The translations under genes were made by a program, and so were the position numbers. The notes below the pieces were generated by a model. That model did not search any database and was not told the origin of the DNA. It saw nothing but the letters and a program-made list of their open reading frames with translations. Of a stretch of DNA of 64,000 bases, positions 8,284-27,101 are shown in pieces. The first letter of the stretch is position 1; every line of letters begins with the position of its first letter. The stretch is from contig NZ_FNHI01000012.1 of the NCBI RefSeq assembly GCF_900103455.1, positions 171,456 through 235,455 of the forward strand. Direction: 5' to 3'. Origin of the DNA: Streptomyces wuyuanensis. GTDB taxonomy: Bacteria; Actinomycetota; Actinomycetes; Streptomycetales; Streptomycetaceae.

Positions 8284-9909
8284 ATGGTTGCCGAGATGAA
8301 GGCCGAGCAGATCGGGCAGGCCGCACGTACGGACATGCAGTTGATGGTGCCTGTCCGGCCCATCCTTCGACGCGGGGTGCGACTCCGACGGGCCGGAGAT
8401 TCCGTCGTGCTCGACGGGGCGGACCGGGCACAGGTGTTCTCCGGTGCGTTCGCGCGGGACGGGCTGGTGCCCCTGACCGACGCCTGCGACGGCACCCGCG
8501 GACACGCGGAGTTGGCGAGCAAGGTCGGGTTCGACGAGAACACGGTCTACAAGTGCCTGGCCCTGCTCTGGACGGCCGGGGCGATCGAGGAGGCCGCGTC
8601 CGGCGAAGAGCCGAGCGTGGCGCCGGAGTGGGCCGTCTTCCTGTCCCGGCTGGGCAACTCCACGGGGGCGAACCCGTCCTGGGCGGACGCCGTCTCGCGG
8701 CTGGCCCGCCGTACAGTGCGCCTCGAGGGGGACCCCGCCCTCGTCACCGCGGCCAGGCGGTCGCTGCGGGAGGTGTGCCGGCCGGTCACAACCCCGGTCG
8801 GCCCGTCGGACCCCCCGGACGAACTCACCGTGTTCTTCGAAACGGCCTCGTCGACGCCGCTTCTGGCAGCCGTCGAGGAACGATGCCGACAGGACGGGCG
8901 TCCGCTGCTGCGGGTGCGCGCCGACGCGCGGGCGATCACCGTCGGCCCCTACGTCGACGTCTCGATCACTCCCTGCCTGGACTGCGGCAGCCACGGCGAG
9001 GCGGAGTTCTCCGGCCAGCTGCCAGAGCACCTGCACGACTTGGTCGCCGGCCTCGCGGCGCACCACGTCGTCGCTCTGCTCGCACGCGCCACGATCTCGC
9101 ACCTTCCGGCCGACTCCACCGTGACGGACACCGCGACCCTCTCCACGGTCTACCGCCCGGCGGCCATCCGCCCGGGATGCCCGCGGTGCTCCTACACGCG
9201 GGGGCCTGTCGCGCAAGCGCCCGCCGGCGCCGTCTACGAGGCCTCGGTCGCGATGCCGCCGCGTGCGTTCCTCGCGCCGAAGGACCACCAGGCGCACTAC
9301 TACGCAGCCAATCTGCGCCTTCAGTCGCAGTTCAAGGACTGGCCGAGCCGCCCGCACACACCGCTTCCCGCCCTCGATCTCGCCGCCCTCGCGGAATCCG
9401 AGCGGCACGATCCGTCCCGCGGCGATGTCCCGCTCTCCCTGGACGCCCTGGGAACGGTGCTGAAGATCGCCTTTGGAATCAAGGACGAGGAGAGCACGAC
9501 GGAACGCGTAAAGCGATGGACCGCGGCGTCGGGGAACATCGGGTGCACAACCGCATACGTGGTCCTGCGCGACGAACGGATCATGCCTCCGGGAATCTAC
9601 GCGTACGCCCAGGGCAGTCACACGCTCGCGGCCGTCTCCAGCCAGGTGCCCCCGGGTGACGCGCCGTGCGAGATCGTCATCACCGGCGATCTCAAGAAGG
9701 TCATGACCAAGTACGGCACGTTCGGCTTCCGGCTGGTCTTCCTGGACGCCGGCTGCAACCTGGCCGCCGCCCGGGAGGTCGCGCGGCAACTGGGACTCGG
9801 CTTCGCGCCGCGCTCGGACTGGGACGACGAGGCGCTGTCCCTCGTACTCGGCACTTCACCTGCCGATGAGCCCATCGCCGGCGTGGCAACCCTCGGAGGT
9901 ACGGCGTGA
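8284..9909 (+). CDS. Fusion: leader-binding E1-like domain plus FMN azoline dehydrogenase
   Basis: 541 aa. Residues about 20-105 (RPILRRGVRLRR ... LALLWTAGAIEEA) look like the PqqD-like winged-helix leader recognition element found at the N-terminus of TOMM F/C proteins. Residues about 110-330 form an E1-like body with two zinc CxxC pairs (CLDCG, CPRCS). From about residue 380 a SagB/nitroreductase-like domain follows, with TAASGNIGCTTAYVVLRDER and LVFLDAGCNLAAAREVARQL, which would oxidise azolines to azoles using FMN. The ATG start at 8284 follows AAGGAG. Leader capture and oxidation are thus joined in one chain, whereas in thiomuracin they are separate proteins (family knowledge). It overlaps the next gene by 4 nt. 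Confidence 0.85.
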   Translation: MVAEMKAEQIGQAARTDMQLMVPVRPILRRGVRLRRAGDSVVLDGADRAQVFSGAFARDGLVPLTDACDGTRGHAELASKVGFDENTVYKCLALLWTAGAIEEAASGEEPSVAPEWAVFLSRLGNSTGANPSWADAVSRLARRTVRLEGDPALVTAARRSLREVCRPVTTPVGPSDPPDELTVFFETASSTPLLAAVEERCRQDGRPLLRVRADARAITVGPYVDVSITPCLDCGSHGEAEFSGQLPEHLHDLVAGLAAHHVVALLARATISHLPADSTVTDTATLSTVYRPAAIRPGCPRCSYTRGPVAQAPAGAVYEASVAMPPRAFLAPKDHQAHYYAANLRLQSQFKDWPSRPHTPLPALDLAALAESERHDPSRGDVPLSLDALGTVLKIAFGIKDEESTTERVKRWTAASGNIGCTTAYVVLRDERIMPPGIYAYAQGSHTLAAVSSQVPPGDAPCEIVITGDLKKVMTKYGTFGFRLVFLDAGCNLAAAREVARQLGLGFAPRSDWDDEALSLVLGTSPADEPIAGVATLGGTA

Positions 9910-10607
9910 GAAGCGATCTGACATCCATGACGGCCGTGCTGGAGGGCTTCACCTCCCGGAAGAGCACGTCGGACGGCCTGGCCGCGGAGCGCCGGCCGGT
10001 CCCGTTCCCGAACGCCGTGCCCGTCGAACCGGCCGTGCAGACCGACGACCTGCGCCCTGTCCACGATCTGCGGGACACGCTTCAGCGCCGGCGCTCCACG
10101 CTCCAGTACGCGCCGCAGCCGGTACGTACCGGCGTGATCCTTTCCCTGCTGACCGAGGCGCTGCTCAGGGACCGCGACGACTGGGGACTCGACGCCGCGG
10201 CGGGCGCGCTGGAGGGCTTCGTCTTCGCCTTCCGCAGCGAGGGCGCGGCGCCGGGACTGTACCGCGTGACAGCCGAGGGCAGTTGGCACCTGGCGGGACT
10301 CGACGCACTCGGGCCGGTCGAGAACCTCGGCGTCCAGCGCGAGTTCTCCACCGCGGCGGGGATCGTCGCGGTGTACGCCAACCTGGACCGGGCAGACACC
10401 TGGGCGGGGTCCCACGGGTACCGCGTCAGTGCGGGTCGGGTCGCGATGGCAACCTACGACCTCAATCTCCGGATTCAGGCGCTGGGGCTCGTCGGCACGC
10501 TGTTCGGCGGATTCATCCCCTCTTCCGTGCATCGTCTGGTGCACAGCGACGGGGCGTCCCGCCATTCCCTCCTGGCCACCACATACGCCTGTCCCCCACC
10601 GAACTGA
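9906..10607 (+). CDS. Second SagB-type FMN dehydrogenase (azoline oxidation)
   Basis: 233 aa with the nitroreductase-like pattern: LRDTLQRRRSTLQYAP near residue 58 (the R-x-S motif of the FMN site) and ATYDLNLRIQALGLVGTLFGGF near 185. It begins with a GTG overlapping the preceding stop. Together with the dehydrogenase domain of the upstream fusion, the operon encodes two oxidases of the same fold. They may act as a heterodimer or divide thiazole and oxazole oxidation; the sequence does not decide. It is the last gene of the rightward thiopeptide arm, followed by a strong terminator. Confidence 0.8.
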   Translation: MRSDLTSMTAVLEGFTSRKSTSDGLAAERRPVPFPNAVPVEPAVQTDDLRPVHDLRDTLQRRRSTLQYAPQPVRTGVILSLLTEALLRDRDDWGLDAAAGALEGFVFAFRSEGAAPGLYRVTAEGSWHLAGLDALGPVENLGVQREFSTAAGIVAVYANLDRADTWAGSHGYRVSAGRVAMATYDLNLRIQALGLVGTLFGGFIPSSVHRLVHSDGASRHSLLATTYACPPPN

Positions 10608-10640
10608 CCGTACTCGGCAAGGGCGAGACCGGGGCCCGTA

Positions 10641-10682
10641 AACGACGGCCTGCGCAACCGATGGGTTGCGCAGGCCGTCGTT
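10641..10682 (+). terminator. Strong terminator of the thiopeptide right arm
   Basis: A 19-bp perfect stem (AACGACGGCCTGCGCAACC, 10641-10659, with 10664-10682) and a 4-base loop GATG, 34 bases after the last biosynthetic stop codon. It probably also insulates against tuf transcription from the other side. Confidence 0.88.
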
Positions 10683-10719
10683 GTACGCACGGAGGCGTCA
10701 TCCGCGCGGGCACGGCGAA

Positions 10720-10750
10720 GGGCCCGTACGACGTGCTGCCGTACGGGCCC
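10720..10750 (-). terminator. tuf terminator hairpin
   Basis: GGGCCCGTACG (10720-10730) pairs with CGTACGGGCCC (10740-10750) around a 9-base loop. It lies 61 bases downstream of the tuf stop on the minus strand. No U tract follows, as is common in Streptomyces. Confidence 0.75.
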
Positions 10751-10811
10751 CTGCTTGGTGCGATGCGCTCTAGTTCAGAGCAACCGGGTCAACCCGATCG
10801 AACAAGCGAGA

Positions 10812-12005
<1,194 letters not shown>

Positions 12006-12157
12006 TGGGGTCCTCCTGTGGAGTGGTTCTGTACGCCTTACTCATCGGCGCCAGGGTGATCTTTGCTGGTGGTGCCGACCGCCGGGACGAGCCTCACGGG
12101 TTCGCGCGAAACGTCCCGACGGTTCGGCGTCAAGCCTAAAGCGTGTACTCGGGTGAG

Positions 12158-14284
<2,127 letters not shown>

Positions 14285-14323
14285 AAGGCTCAGTCTTCTC
14301 TCGGTTCTCGATGTGGGTAGCGA

Positions 14324-14794
14324 CTACCAGCGGTAGTGCGCGAAGGCCTTGTTGGACTCGGCCATCTTGTGCGTGTCCTCGCGCTTCTTGACCGAAGCAC
14401 CGAGGCCGTTCGAGGCGTCGAGCAGTTCGTTCATGAGGCGCTCGGTCATGGTCTTCTCACGGCGGGCGCGGGAGTACCCGACGACCCAGCGCAGCGCGAG
14501 GGTGGAGGCGCGACCGGGCTTGACCTCGATCGGCACCTGGTAGGTGGCGCCACCGACACGGCGGGACTTGACCTCGAGGGACGGCTTGACGTTCTCGAGA
14601 GCGCGCTTCAGCGTGATGACCGGGTCGGCACCGGTCTTCTCACGGAGGCCCTCCATGGCGCCGTAGACGATGCGCTCGGCGGTGGAGCGCTTGCCGTTCA
14701 GCAGGAGCTTGTTGATCAGCGAGGTGACCAGAGGAGAACCGTAGACCGGGTCGATGATGACCGGGCGCTTCGGGGCGGGGCCCTTACGAGGCAT
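14324..14794 (-). CDS. rpsG: 30S ribosomal protein S7
   Basis: 156 aa, begins MPRKGPAPKRPV and has the expected S7 length. It nucleates assembly of the 30S head. It starts 2 nt after the rpsL stop codon, implying translational coupling, and precedes fusA. Confidence 0.98.
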   Translation of the reverse strand: MPRKGPAPKRPVIIDPVYGSPLVTSLINKLLLNGKRSTAERIVYGAMEGLREKTGADPVITLKRALENVKPSLEVKSRRVGGATYQVPIEVKPGRASTLALRWVVGYSRARREKTMTERLMNELLDASNGLGASVKKREDTHKMAESNKAFAHYRW

Positions 14795-14796
14795 TC

Positions 14797-15168
14797 TTAC
14801 TTCTCCTTCTTGGCGCCGTAGCGGCTGCGGGCCTGCTTGCGGTTCTTGACACCCTGGGTGTCGAGGGAACCGCGGATGATCTTGTAGCGAACACCCGGCA
14901 GGTCCTTCACACGGCCACCACGCACGAGCACGATGGAGTGCTCCTGCAGGTTGTGCCCCTCACCCGGAATGTAGGCCGTGACCTCGATGCCCGAGGTCAG
15001 ACGCACACGCGCGACCTTACGGAGGGCCGAGTTCGGCTTCTTCGGGGTGGTCGTGAACACACGCGTGCAGACGCCGCGGCGCTGAGGGGAACCCTCGAGT
15101 GCGGGCGTCTTGTTCTTCTCGACCTTGTCCTGCCGGCCCTTCCGGACCAGCTGCTGGATCGTAGGCAC
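14797..15168 (-). CDS. rpsL: 30S ribosomal protein S12
   Basis: 123 aa from GTG at 15168 (site CGGAGAAGTA). A much longer upstream extension is open but is not conserved S12 sequence and is rejected. The streptomycin-relevant segment TTTPKKPNSALRK is wild-type in wording, as is GGRVKDLPGVRY. It is first gene of the str-type operon; the promoter at 15359-15387 gives a leader of roughly 180 nt. Confidence 0.97.
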   Translation of the reverse strand: MPTIQQLVRKGRQDKVEKNKTPALEGSPQRRGVCTRVFTTTPKKPNSALRKVARVRLTSGIEVTAYIPGEGHNLQEHSIVLVRGGRVKDLPGVRYKIIRGSLDTQGVKNRKQARSRYGAKKEK

Positions 15169-15358
15169 TACTTCTCCGGTTTCTGTGTGCCGTAGTAAAA
15201 CTAACCTGGAACGTCGCCGACCCACGCGGTCGGGTGTGTCGAATACCGCGGACCCCCGCCCAAGGCGGAAAAGGCGCAGATTACGGTGGCCGGTCTTGGC
15301 TCGCTGTGCGGCTGAGGACACGCACATGAGCCCAGGCACACCCCAGGCACAAGGTCTG

Positions 15359-15387
15359 AGCGTACCTACCTCACCGACTTCGGTCAA
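15359..15387 (-). promoter_or_regulatory. Promoter of the rpsL-rpsG-fusA(-tuf) operon
   Basis: On the minus strand TTGACC (15382-15387) and TACGCT (15359-15364) are separated by exactly 17 bases, a good principal-sigma (HrdB) type promoter. It is the best match in the rpsL upstream region. Confidence 0.7.
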
Positions 15388-15740
15388 AACAAATGGAGCC
15401 CGCCCGACACTCCGGACTTTCGCCAGATGTCCACCCTGGCCGTCGGCGCCCTCGATTCCATTGTGCCGCGCCCCCCGGAACTTCTCTCCGTCGATCGCCG
15501 CCGCGGCTCCCCGCTCACACCCGGACACACCGTGCGCAGCCGCCCGACGGCGGAGAACCAGCACGTGAGAGCGGTGCGCCGACGCGCAGGCGACCTGCCG
15601 CCGCCCTCCGGACCCCTGCGCCCCACCGGGTCAGGACCACCGCCCCGCGCCCCCGCCGACCGGCCGCCGGCCTCCGCGGCCCGCCTCACGTGCCCCGGCG
15701 CACGGGGGACGCTCACCCCGCCCGCCAGACGCCCTGAACA
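15388..15740. other. Gene-free spacer between str operon promoter and rpoC terminator
   Basis: About 350 bases with no credible gene on either strand. The frames stay open only because of extreme GC bias and carry low-complexity Arg/Pro/Ala sequence. Some upstream promoter elements for rpsL may lie here, but no further hexamers stood out. Confidence 0.5.
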
Positions 15741-15782
15741 CGCCAAGGGCGGCCACCCCCTCAGGGGTGACCGCCCTTGGCG
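15741..15782 (-). terminator. rpoC terminator
   Basis: CGCCAAGGGCGGCCACCCC (15741-15759) pairs with 15764-15782 with one G-U wobble on the minus strand and a 4-base loop. It lies 14 bases past the rpoC stop and closes the rpoBC unit. Confidence 0.88.
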
Positions 15783-15795
15783 TCAGACGTACGCC

Positions 15796-19707
<3,912 letters not shown>

Positions 19708-19765
19708 TATGCGTCAATCCCTCTCAGGGTCGTGTCTCAATCATGGTCTGTACGGGGTCCCGGGG

Positions 19766-19793
19766 CCCGCCACCCCCGGTGGGGGGTGGCGGG
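19766..19793 (-). other. GC-rich hairpin in the rpoB-rpoC gap
   Basis: CCCGCCACCCCC (19766-19777) pairs with GGGGGTGGCGGG (19782-19793) around a 4-base loop. It has no U tract and lies between two genes that must be made in equal amounts, so an RNA-processing or stability element is more likely than a terminator. Confidence 0.5.
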
Positions 19794-19800
19794 AGGCCCG

Positions 19801-23286
<3,486 letters not shown>

Positions 23287-23449
23287 GAGGGGGTCCTTCC
23301 GAGGGCTCGGACTCACTACGCGCGTACCGGTCCCAAGCCGGGCACAAAGACAGAAATCCCAGGTCAGGGTTATTCCGGTCAACGATGCTCGTGCGTGGGG
23401 ATGCCCCTGGTGACGGGCAGGGGGCAGCTAACAGGCAGCGCAAAGGGTC

Positions 23450-23478
23450 AGTGTAGCCACTTGGCCCACTGATGTCCA
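23450..23478 (-). promoter_or_regulatory. rpoB promoter
   Basis: TGGACA (23473-23478) and TACACT (23450-23455) on the minus strand, with a 17-base spacer, are a very good HrdB-type promoter. The predicted 5' leader before the TTG start is about 155 nt. Confidence 0.78.
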
Positions 23479-23751
23479 GGGCGGGTAAACCGAGACCCTC
23501 GTTGTTCTCAACTCCGCGGTATGCCGTGCGCCGGGAGGCGCACACCGATACTGCCCGTTCGGTCGCCGATCCATGCCTCGAACTTGGACCGTTGTGACGA
23601 CGCGTCCTGAGAATTGCGCGCTGCGTGCGGTTCGTCAAGGCCCCCCAGCCCAATCCTGGCTGCGGGGATCGTCACCTGGCGCACGGCGAAGATCACCCTA
23701 CTCTCCGCAGCGGCCATCGCAAGGCGCCCGCCCGACGGTGCGGGGAACGCC

Positions 23752-23785
23752 GAAGGGCGACCACCCGAATGGATGATCGCCCTTC
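23752..23785 (-). terminator. rplL-rpoB intercistronic hairpin (partial terminator)
   Basis: GAAGGGCGA (23752-23760) pairs with TCGCCCTTC (23777-23785); on the minus strand the stem extends through two G-U pairs. It lies 44 bases after the rplL stop. Attenuation between rplJL and rpoBC is established in other bacteria and keeps ribosomal protein levels above polymerase; the same role is inferred here. Confidence 0.7.
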
Positions 23786-23828
23786 AGTGTGTGCGCGTTA
23801 CAGCGCGAGAGTCAGAAGACTCCCAAGG

Positions 23829-24212
23829 TCACTTGACCTCGACAGCGGCACCGGCGCCCTTGAGGGCCTCGGCGGCCTTGTCGGCGGCCTCCTTGTTGAC
23901 CTTCTCGAGGACCGGCTTCGGGGCGCCGTCGACGAGGTCCTTGGCCTCCTTCAGGCCCAGGGAGGTCAGCTCACGCACGACCTTGATGACCTGGATCTTC
24001 TTGTCGCCGGCACCGGTGAGGATGACGTCGAACTCGTCCTGCTCCTCGACGGCCTCGGCGGCGGCGGCCGGACCGGCCGGGCCCGCGACGGCGACCGCGG
24101 CGGCGGCGGTGACGTCGAACTTCTCCTCGAACGCCTTCACGAACTCGGAGAGCTCGATGAGGGTCATCTCCTCGAACTGCGCGAGCAGGTCTTCCTGAGA
24201 CAGCTTCGCCAT
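23829..24212 (-). CDS. rplL: 50S ribosomal protein L7/L12
   Basis: 127 aa stalk protein: N-terminal dimerisation helix, Ala/Gly/Pro hinge around residues 38-53, and C-terminal factor-binding domain KKIQVIKVVRELTSLGLKEA. It recruits EF-Tu and EF-G to the ribosome. It follows rplJ, with which it forms the L10(L12)n complex. Confidence 0.98.
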   Translation of the reverse strand: MAKLSQEDLLAQFEEMTLIELSEFVKAFEEKFDVTAAAAVAVAGPAGPAAAAEAVEEQDEFDVILTGAGDKKIQVIKVVRELTSLGLKEAKDLVDGAPKPVLEKVNKEAADKAAEALKGAGAAVEVK

Positions 24213-24324
24213 GATGGCGGTCCTTCCACTAAATCGGCTGGTGCCGGGTGTACATGTCGGCGGGCGTACGTTGGGCCCGCTGCGACCCGCGCGCTAGGCG
24301 GCGCGGATCAATGCGCGAGCCGAA

Positions 24325-24855
24325 TTACTCGGCACCGCCCTGCTCGGCCTGCTTGGCGCGAAGAGCGTCCACGGTGCGGACGAGCTTCGACGGGAGCGCC
24401 TGGAAGAGCTGAGCAGTCTGCGTCTGCTTGCCCTTGAAGGCACCCGCCAGCTTGGCGAGCAGAACCTCGCGGGACTCGAGGTCCGCAAGCTTCTTGATCT
24501 CATCGGCGGACAGCGCCTTGCCGTCAAGGACACCGCCCTTGATGATGAGGTTCGGGTTCTCCTTGGCGAAGTCACGAAGACCCTTCGCCGACTCCACCGG
24601 GTCACCGGTGATGAAGGCGACCGCCGTCGGACCAGCGAACTGGTCGTCGAGCGAGGTGATCCCGGCCTCGTTGGCCGCAATCTTGGTCAGCGTGTTCTTC
24701 ACCACGGCGTACTGGGCGTTCTCACCGAGCGAACGACGCAGCTGCTTGAGCTGCGCAACGGTGAGACCGCGGTACTCGGTCAGCACGGCGGCGCTCGAGC
24801 TGCGGAACTTGTCCGTCAGCTCGGCGACCGCGGTGGACTTGTCGGGCCTCGCCAT
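24325..24855 (-). CDS. rplJ: 50S ribosomal protein L10
   Basis: 176 aa from ATG at 24855 with a GGAAGGAGG site; the longer open frame upstream is leader RNA, not protein. The N-terminal rRNA-binding domain (MARPDKSTAVAELTDKF) and C-terminal L12-docking helix are present. Expression is probably autoregulated through the leader at 24856-25080. Confidence 0.97.
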   Translation of the reverse strand: MARPDKSTAVAELTDKFRSSSAAVLTEYRGLTVAQLKQLRRSLGENAQYAVVKNTLTKIAANEAGITSLDDQFAGPTAVAFITGDPVESAKGLRDFAKENPNLIIKGGVLDGKALSADEIKKLADLESREVLLAKLAGAFKGKQTQTAQLFQALPSKLVRTVDALRAKQAEQGGAE

Positions 24856-25080
24856 GAGCCTCGGCCTCCTTCCGGGTGATTCGGACCGCATGGGCTGAAG
24901 GAAGGAGGCTGGGCAAAACGAAACGCCCCGGCGCAGGCGCACGGGGCGTGGCTCGACCGAACGAACGTCCGGGAGCTTCATCCACAGTCACCTGCGCGGG
25001 TCGTCCGCAGCTAGCGGATCCTTCGGCCGCCGAAACCCTGACGGGCACGGCAACGACCAGCGGTCTTTGGCTTCCGGGGA
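24856..25080 (-). promoter_or_regulatory. rplJ leader (L10 leader) with attenuator hairpin
   Basis: About 225 nt of untranslated leader. On the minus strand, AAAGACCGCTGGTCGTTG near the 5' end and GACGACCCGCGCAGGTGAC further on can pair and resemble the L10-L12 binding region of known L10 leaders. Downstream, ACGCCCCG (24942-24949 on the minus strand) pairs with CGGGGCGT (24923-24930) and is followed by TTCGTTTTGCCC, a terminator-like U-rich run about 68 nt before the rplJ start. This fits feedback attenuation by L10 rather than simple initiation; the L10 binding site assignment is by analogy. Confidence 0.65.
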
Positions 25081-25110
25081 AGACTACGCGAACGGATCGG
25101 CGTCAAGCAA
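25081..25110 (-). promoter_or_regulatory. rplJL promoter
   Basis: Minus-strand TTGCTT (25105-25110) and TAGTCT (25081-25086) with an 18-base spacer, placed at the 5' end of the L10 leader. A TTGACG overlapping this -35 has a poorer spacing. Confidence 0.55.
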
Positions 25111-25195
25111 ATCGGGCGTCCGGACCGGCCGGACCCTCGGAGGGGCGGGCGGCAGGATCTGCCGGGCCACCCCGTCCGGGGCCGTAGGGGACCGC

Positions 25196-26146
25196 TCAGC
25201 CGTCCAGGCCGGCGCCGCTCCCCGCGCCCGAGCGCTCCAGCTCCTTGAGCATCTCGAACAGGTCGAAGGTGTCCTTCGCCGGCGGCGCCTCGACCGCGGC
25301 CGCGGAGCCGTAGTCGGAGTAGTTCGCCGTCATGTTCATCGTGCCCTGCGGCATCTTCATGCCGACGACCATCTTGACCGGGTAGTCGTCCTCGTTGACC
25401 CAGACCTCGGTGTCATAGCCCGTGATGCCGGCCTTCTTGACGTTGGCGACCAGCTTCTTGCGGTCCTCCGCGGAGAGCACGTCGAAGGACTTGTTGGCGT
25501 CGACCATCTCCTGGAGGGTCAGCGTGCCCTTGTAGTGCTGCGCCTCGACGCCGTCGACCTTCTCCGCGCCGATGTGCTTGATGCTCGGCGAGCCGAGCAG
25601 CAGGGCGAGCTGCTGGGCCGGGTCCTGGTTCAGGTTCTCCAGGCTGCCGGTCATCTGCTTCTGGAGCGCCTTGTCACCGCTCGCCTCGGCGGCGGCCTTG
25701 AGGTCCAGCTTCATCCAGCGCTTGCCGTCCATCTCGGCGGCCTGCTTGGCGCCCATCTCCATGTACATGGCTTCGTCCACCATGACCATGCGCACCTGGG
25801 AAGGCGCGTCCGGGTCGCCCGCGGTGAGCATGGAACCCTTCATGGTGACGTCCAGCACACCCGGGTCCCAGCCCTGTACACCGGACATCTCCATCGTGCC
25901 GCCGCCCTCCAGGCCGGCCGGCATGGTCATGGTCATGCGGACCTTGGCGGACTTGGCGTCCGACGTCTTCTTGTAGGCGGCCTGGATGACCTTGGTGATC
26001 TCGCCCTGCGACTGGACGGCGGACTGCGGGGAGTCCGCGGCCTTCTTCTTCCCGCCCCCGTCACCGTCCTGACAGCCCGCGACACCGACGACGACGGCCA
26101 CGGCCGTCAGGGAGACGCCTGCGCGCTTCCACGCCGACATGCTCAT
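25196..26146 (-). CDS. LppX/LolA-like lipoprotein
   Basis: 316 aa, begins MSMSAWKRAGVSLTAVAVVV and has a lipobox VAGC about residue 22-25, so it is an exported lipid-anchored protein. The mature part has the alternating beta-strand pattern of the LppX_LprAFG/LolA-like fold (e.g. RMTMTMPAGLEGGGTMEMSG and VWVNEDDYPVKMVVGMKMP), which in relatives binds lipids or hydrophobic molecules. ATG at 26146 follows GGGGTGGGG. It sits between rplJ and rplA on the same strand but behind the rplA terminator, so it is a separate unit. The ligand is unknown. A decayed relative lies at 45786-46221. Confidence 0.8.
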   Translation of the reverse strand: MSMSAWKRAGVSLTAVAVVVGVAGCQDGDGGGKKKAADSPQSAVQSQGEITKVIQAAYKKTSDAKSAKVRMTMTMPAGLEGGGTMEMSGVQGWDPGVLDVTMKGSMLTAGDPDAPSQVRMVMVDEAMYMEMGAKQAAEMDGKRWMKLDLKAAAEASGDKALQKQMTGSLENLNQDPAQQLALLLGSPSIKHIGAEKVDGVEAQHYKGTLTLQEMVDANKSFDVLSAEDRKKLVANVKKAGITGYDTEVWVNEDDYPVKMVVGMKMPQGTMNMTANYSDYGSAAAVEAPPAKDTFDLFEMLKELERSGAGSGAGLDG

Positions 26147-26227
26147 GAATCCCCACCCCTGTTTTTCTGTTCTGTTGCGTCCGTGAAGTCAACTGCACGG
26201 TAACGCACCGCACTGACACCGTCGTAC

Positions 26228-26272
26228 GAAAAAACCGGCCCCCGCGCCTCGGGAAGAGGAGCGGGGGCCGGT
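26228..26272 (-). terminator. rplKA intrinsic terminator
   Basis: ACCGGCCCCCGC (26234-26245) pairs with GCGGGGGCCGGT (26261-26272), and on the minus strand six U residues follow at once (26229-26234). It is the clearest rho-independent terminator in the window, 24 bases after the rplA stop. Confidence 0.93.
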
Positions 26273-26296
26273 CTCACCGTGCGTGAGCCGTCAGGC

Positions 26297-27019
26297 TCAG
26301 ACCGCGGCCGGGTCCTCCTCGACGAGGAGGTTGCGGGTGCGGTTCGAGTCCAGCGGGATGCCGGGACCCATGGTGGTGGTCAGGGTCGCCTTCTTGATGT
26401 AGCGGCCCTTCGCGGCGGACGGCTTCAGACGGAGGATCTCCTCCAGCGCCGCGGCGTAGTTCTCCACCAGCTTGGTCTCGTCGAAGGAGACCTTGCCGAT
26501 GATGAAGTGCAGGTTCGAGTGCTTGTCGACCCGGAACTCGATCTTGCCGCCCTTGATGTCGGTGACGGCCTTGGCGACGTCCATGGTGACGGTGCCGGTC
26601 TTCGGGTTCGGCATCAGACCACGGGGACCGAGCACGCGGCCGAGGCGGCCGACCTTGCCCATGAGGTCCGGGGTGGCGACGACGGCGTCGAAGTCCAGAC
26701 GGCCCTTCGAGACCTCGTCGATCAGTTCGTCGGAGCCGACGATGTCGGCGCCCGCGGCCTCCGCGGCCGCAGCACGGTCACCGGTCGCGAAGACCAGGAC
26801 CCGGGCGGTCTTGCCGGTGCCGTGCGGAAGGTTCACGGTGCCACGGACCATCTGGTCGGCCTTGCGCGGGTCGACGCCCAGGCGGAAGGCGACCTCGACG
26901 GTGCCGTCGAACTTGGTGCTGGCGGTGTCCTTCGCAAGACGGACGGCCTCGAGCGGGGCGTAGTTGCGCTCCCGGTCGACCTTGGCGTCCGCGTTGCGGA
27001 GAGCCTTGCTGCGCTTCAC
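26297..27019 (-). CDS. rplA: 50S ribosomal protein L1
   Basis: 240 aa with the L1 signature around GPRGLMPNPKTGTV. It forms the mobile L1 stalk that handles the exit-site tRNA. ATG at 27019 lies 82 nt after the rplK stop, in the same operon. Confidence 0.98.
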   Translation of the reverse strand: MKRSKALRNADAKVDRERNYAPLEAVRLAKDTASTKFDGTVEVAFRLGVDPRKADQMVRGTVNLPHGTGKTARVLVFATGDRAAAAEAAGADIVGSDELIDEVSKGRLDFDAVVATPDLMGKVGRLGRVLGPRGLMPNPKTGTVTMDVAKAVTDIKGGKIEFRVDKHSNLHFIIGKVSFDETKLVENYAAALEEILRLKPSAAKGRYIKKATLTTTMGPGIPLDSNRTRNLLVEEDPAAV

Positions 27020-27101
27020 TTCTTCTCCTGTGGTGTTTCAGGCGTGGAGTTCGTGGTACGGGCCGGCGCGTGGCCCTGCCACTGAGGTCTCGGGGAGCTG
27101 A

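Noticed and set aside
7534..9789. A long minus-strand frame opposite the E1-like genes
   Set aside because: No ribosome-binding site or recognisable domain; the plus-strand genes have zinc, leader-binding and FMN motifs.
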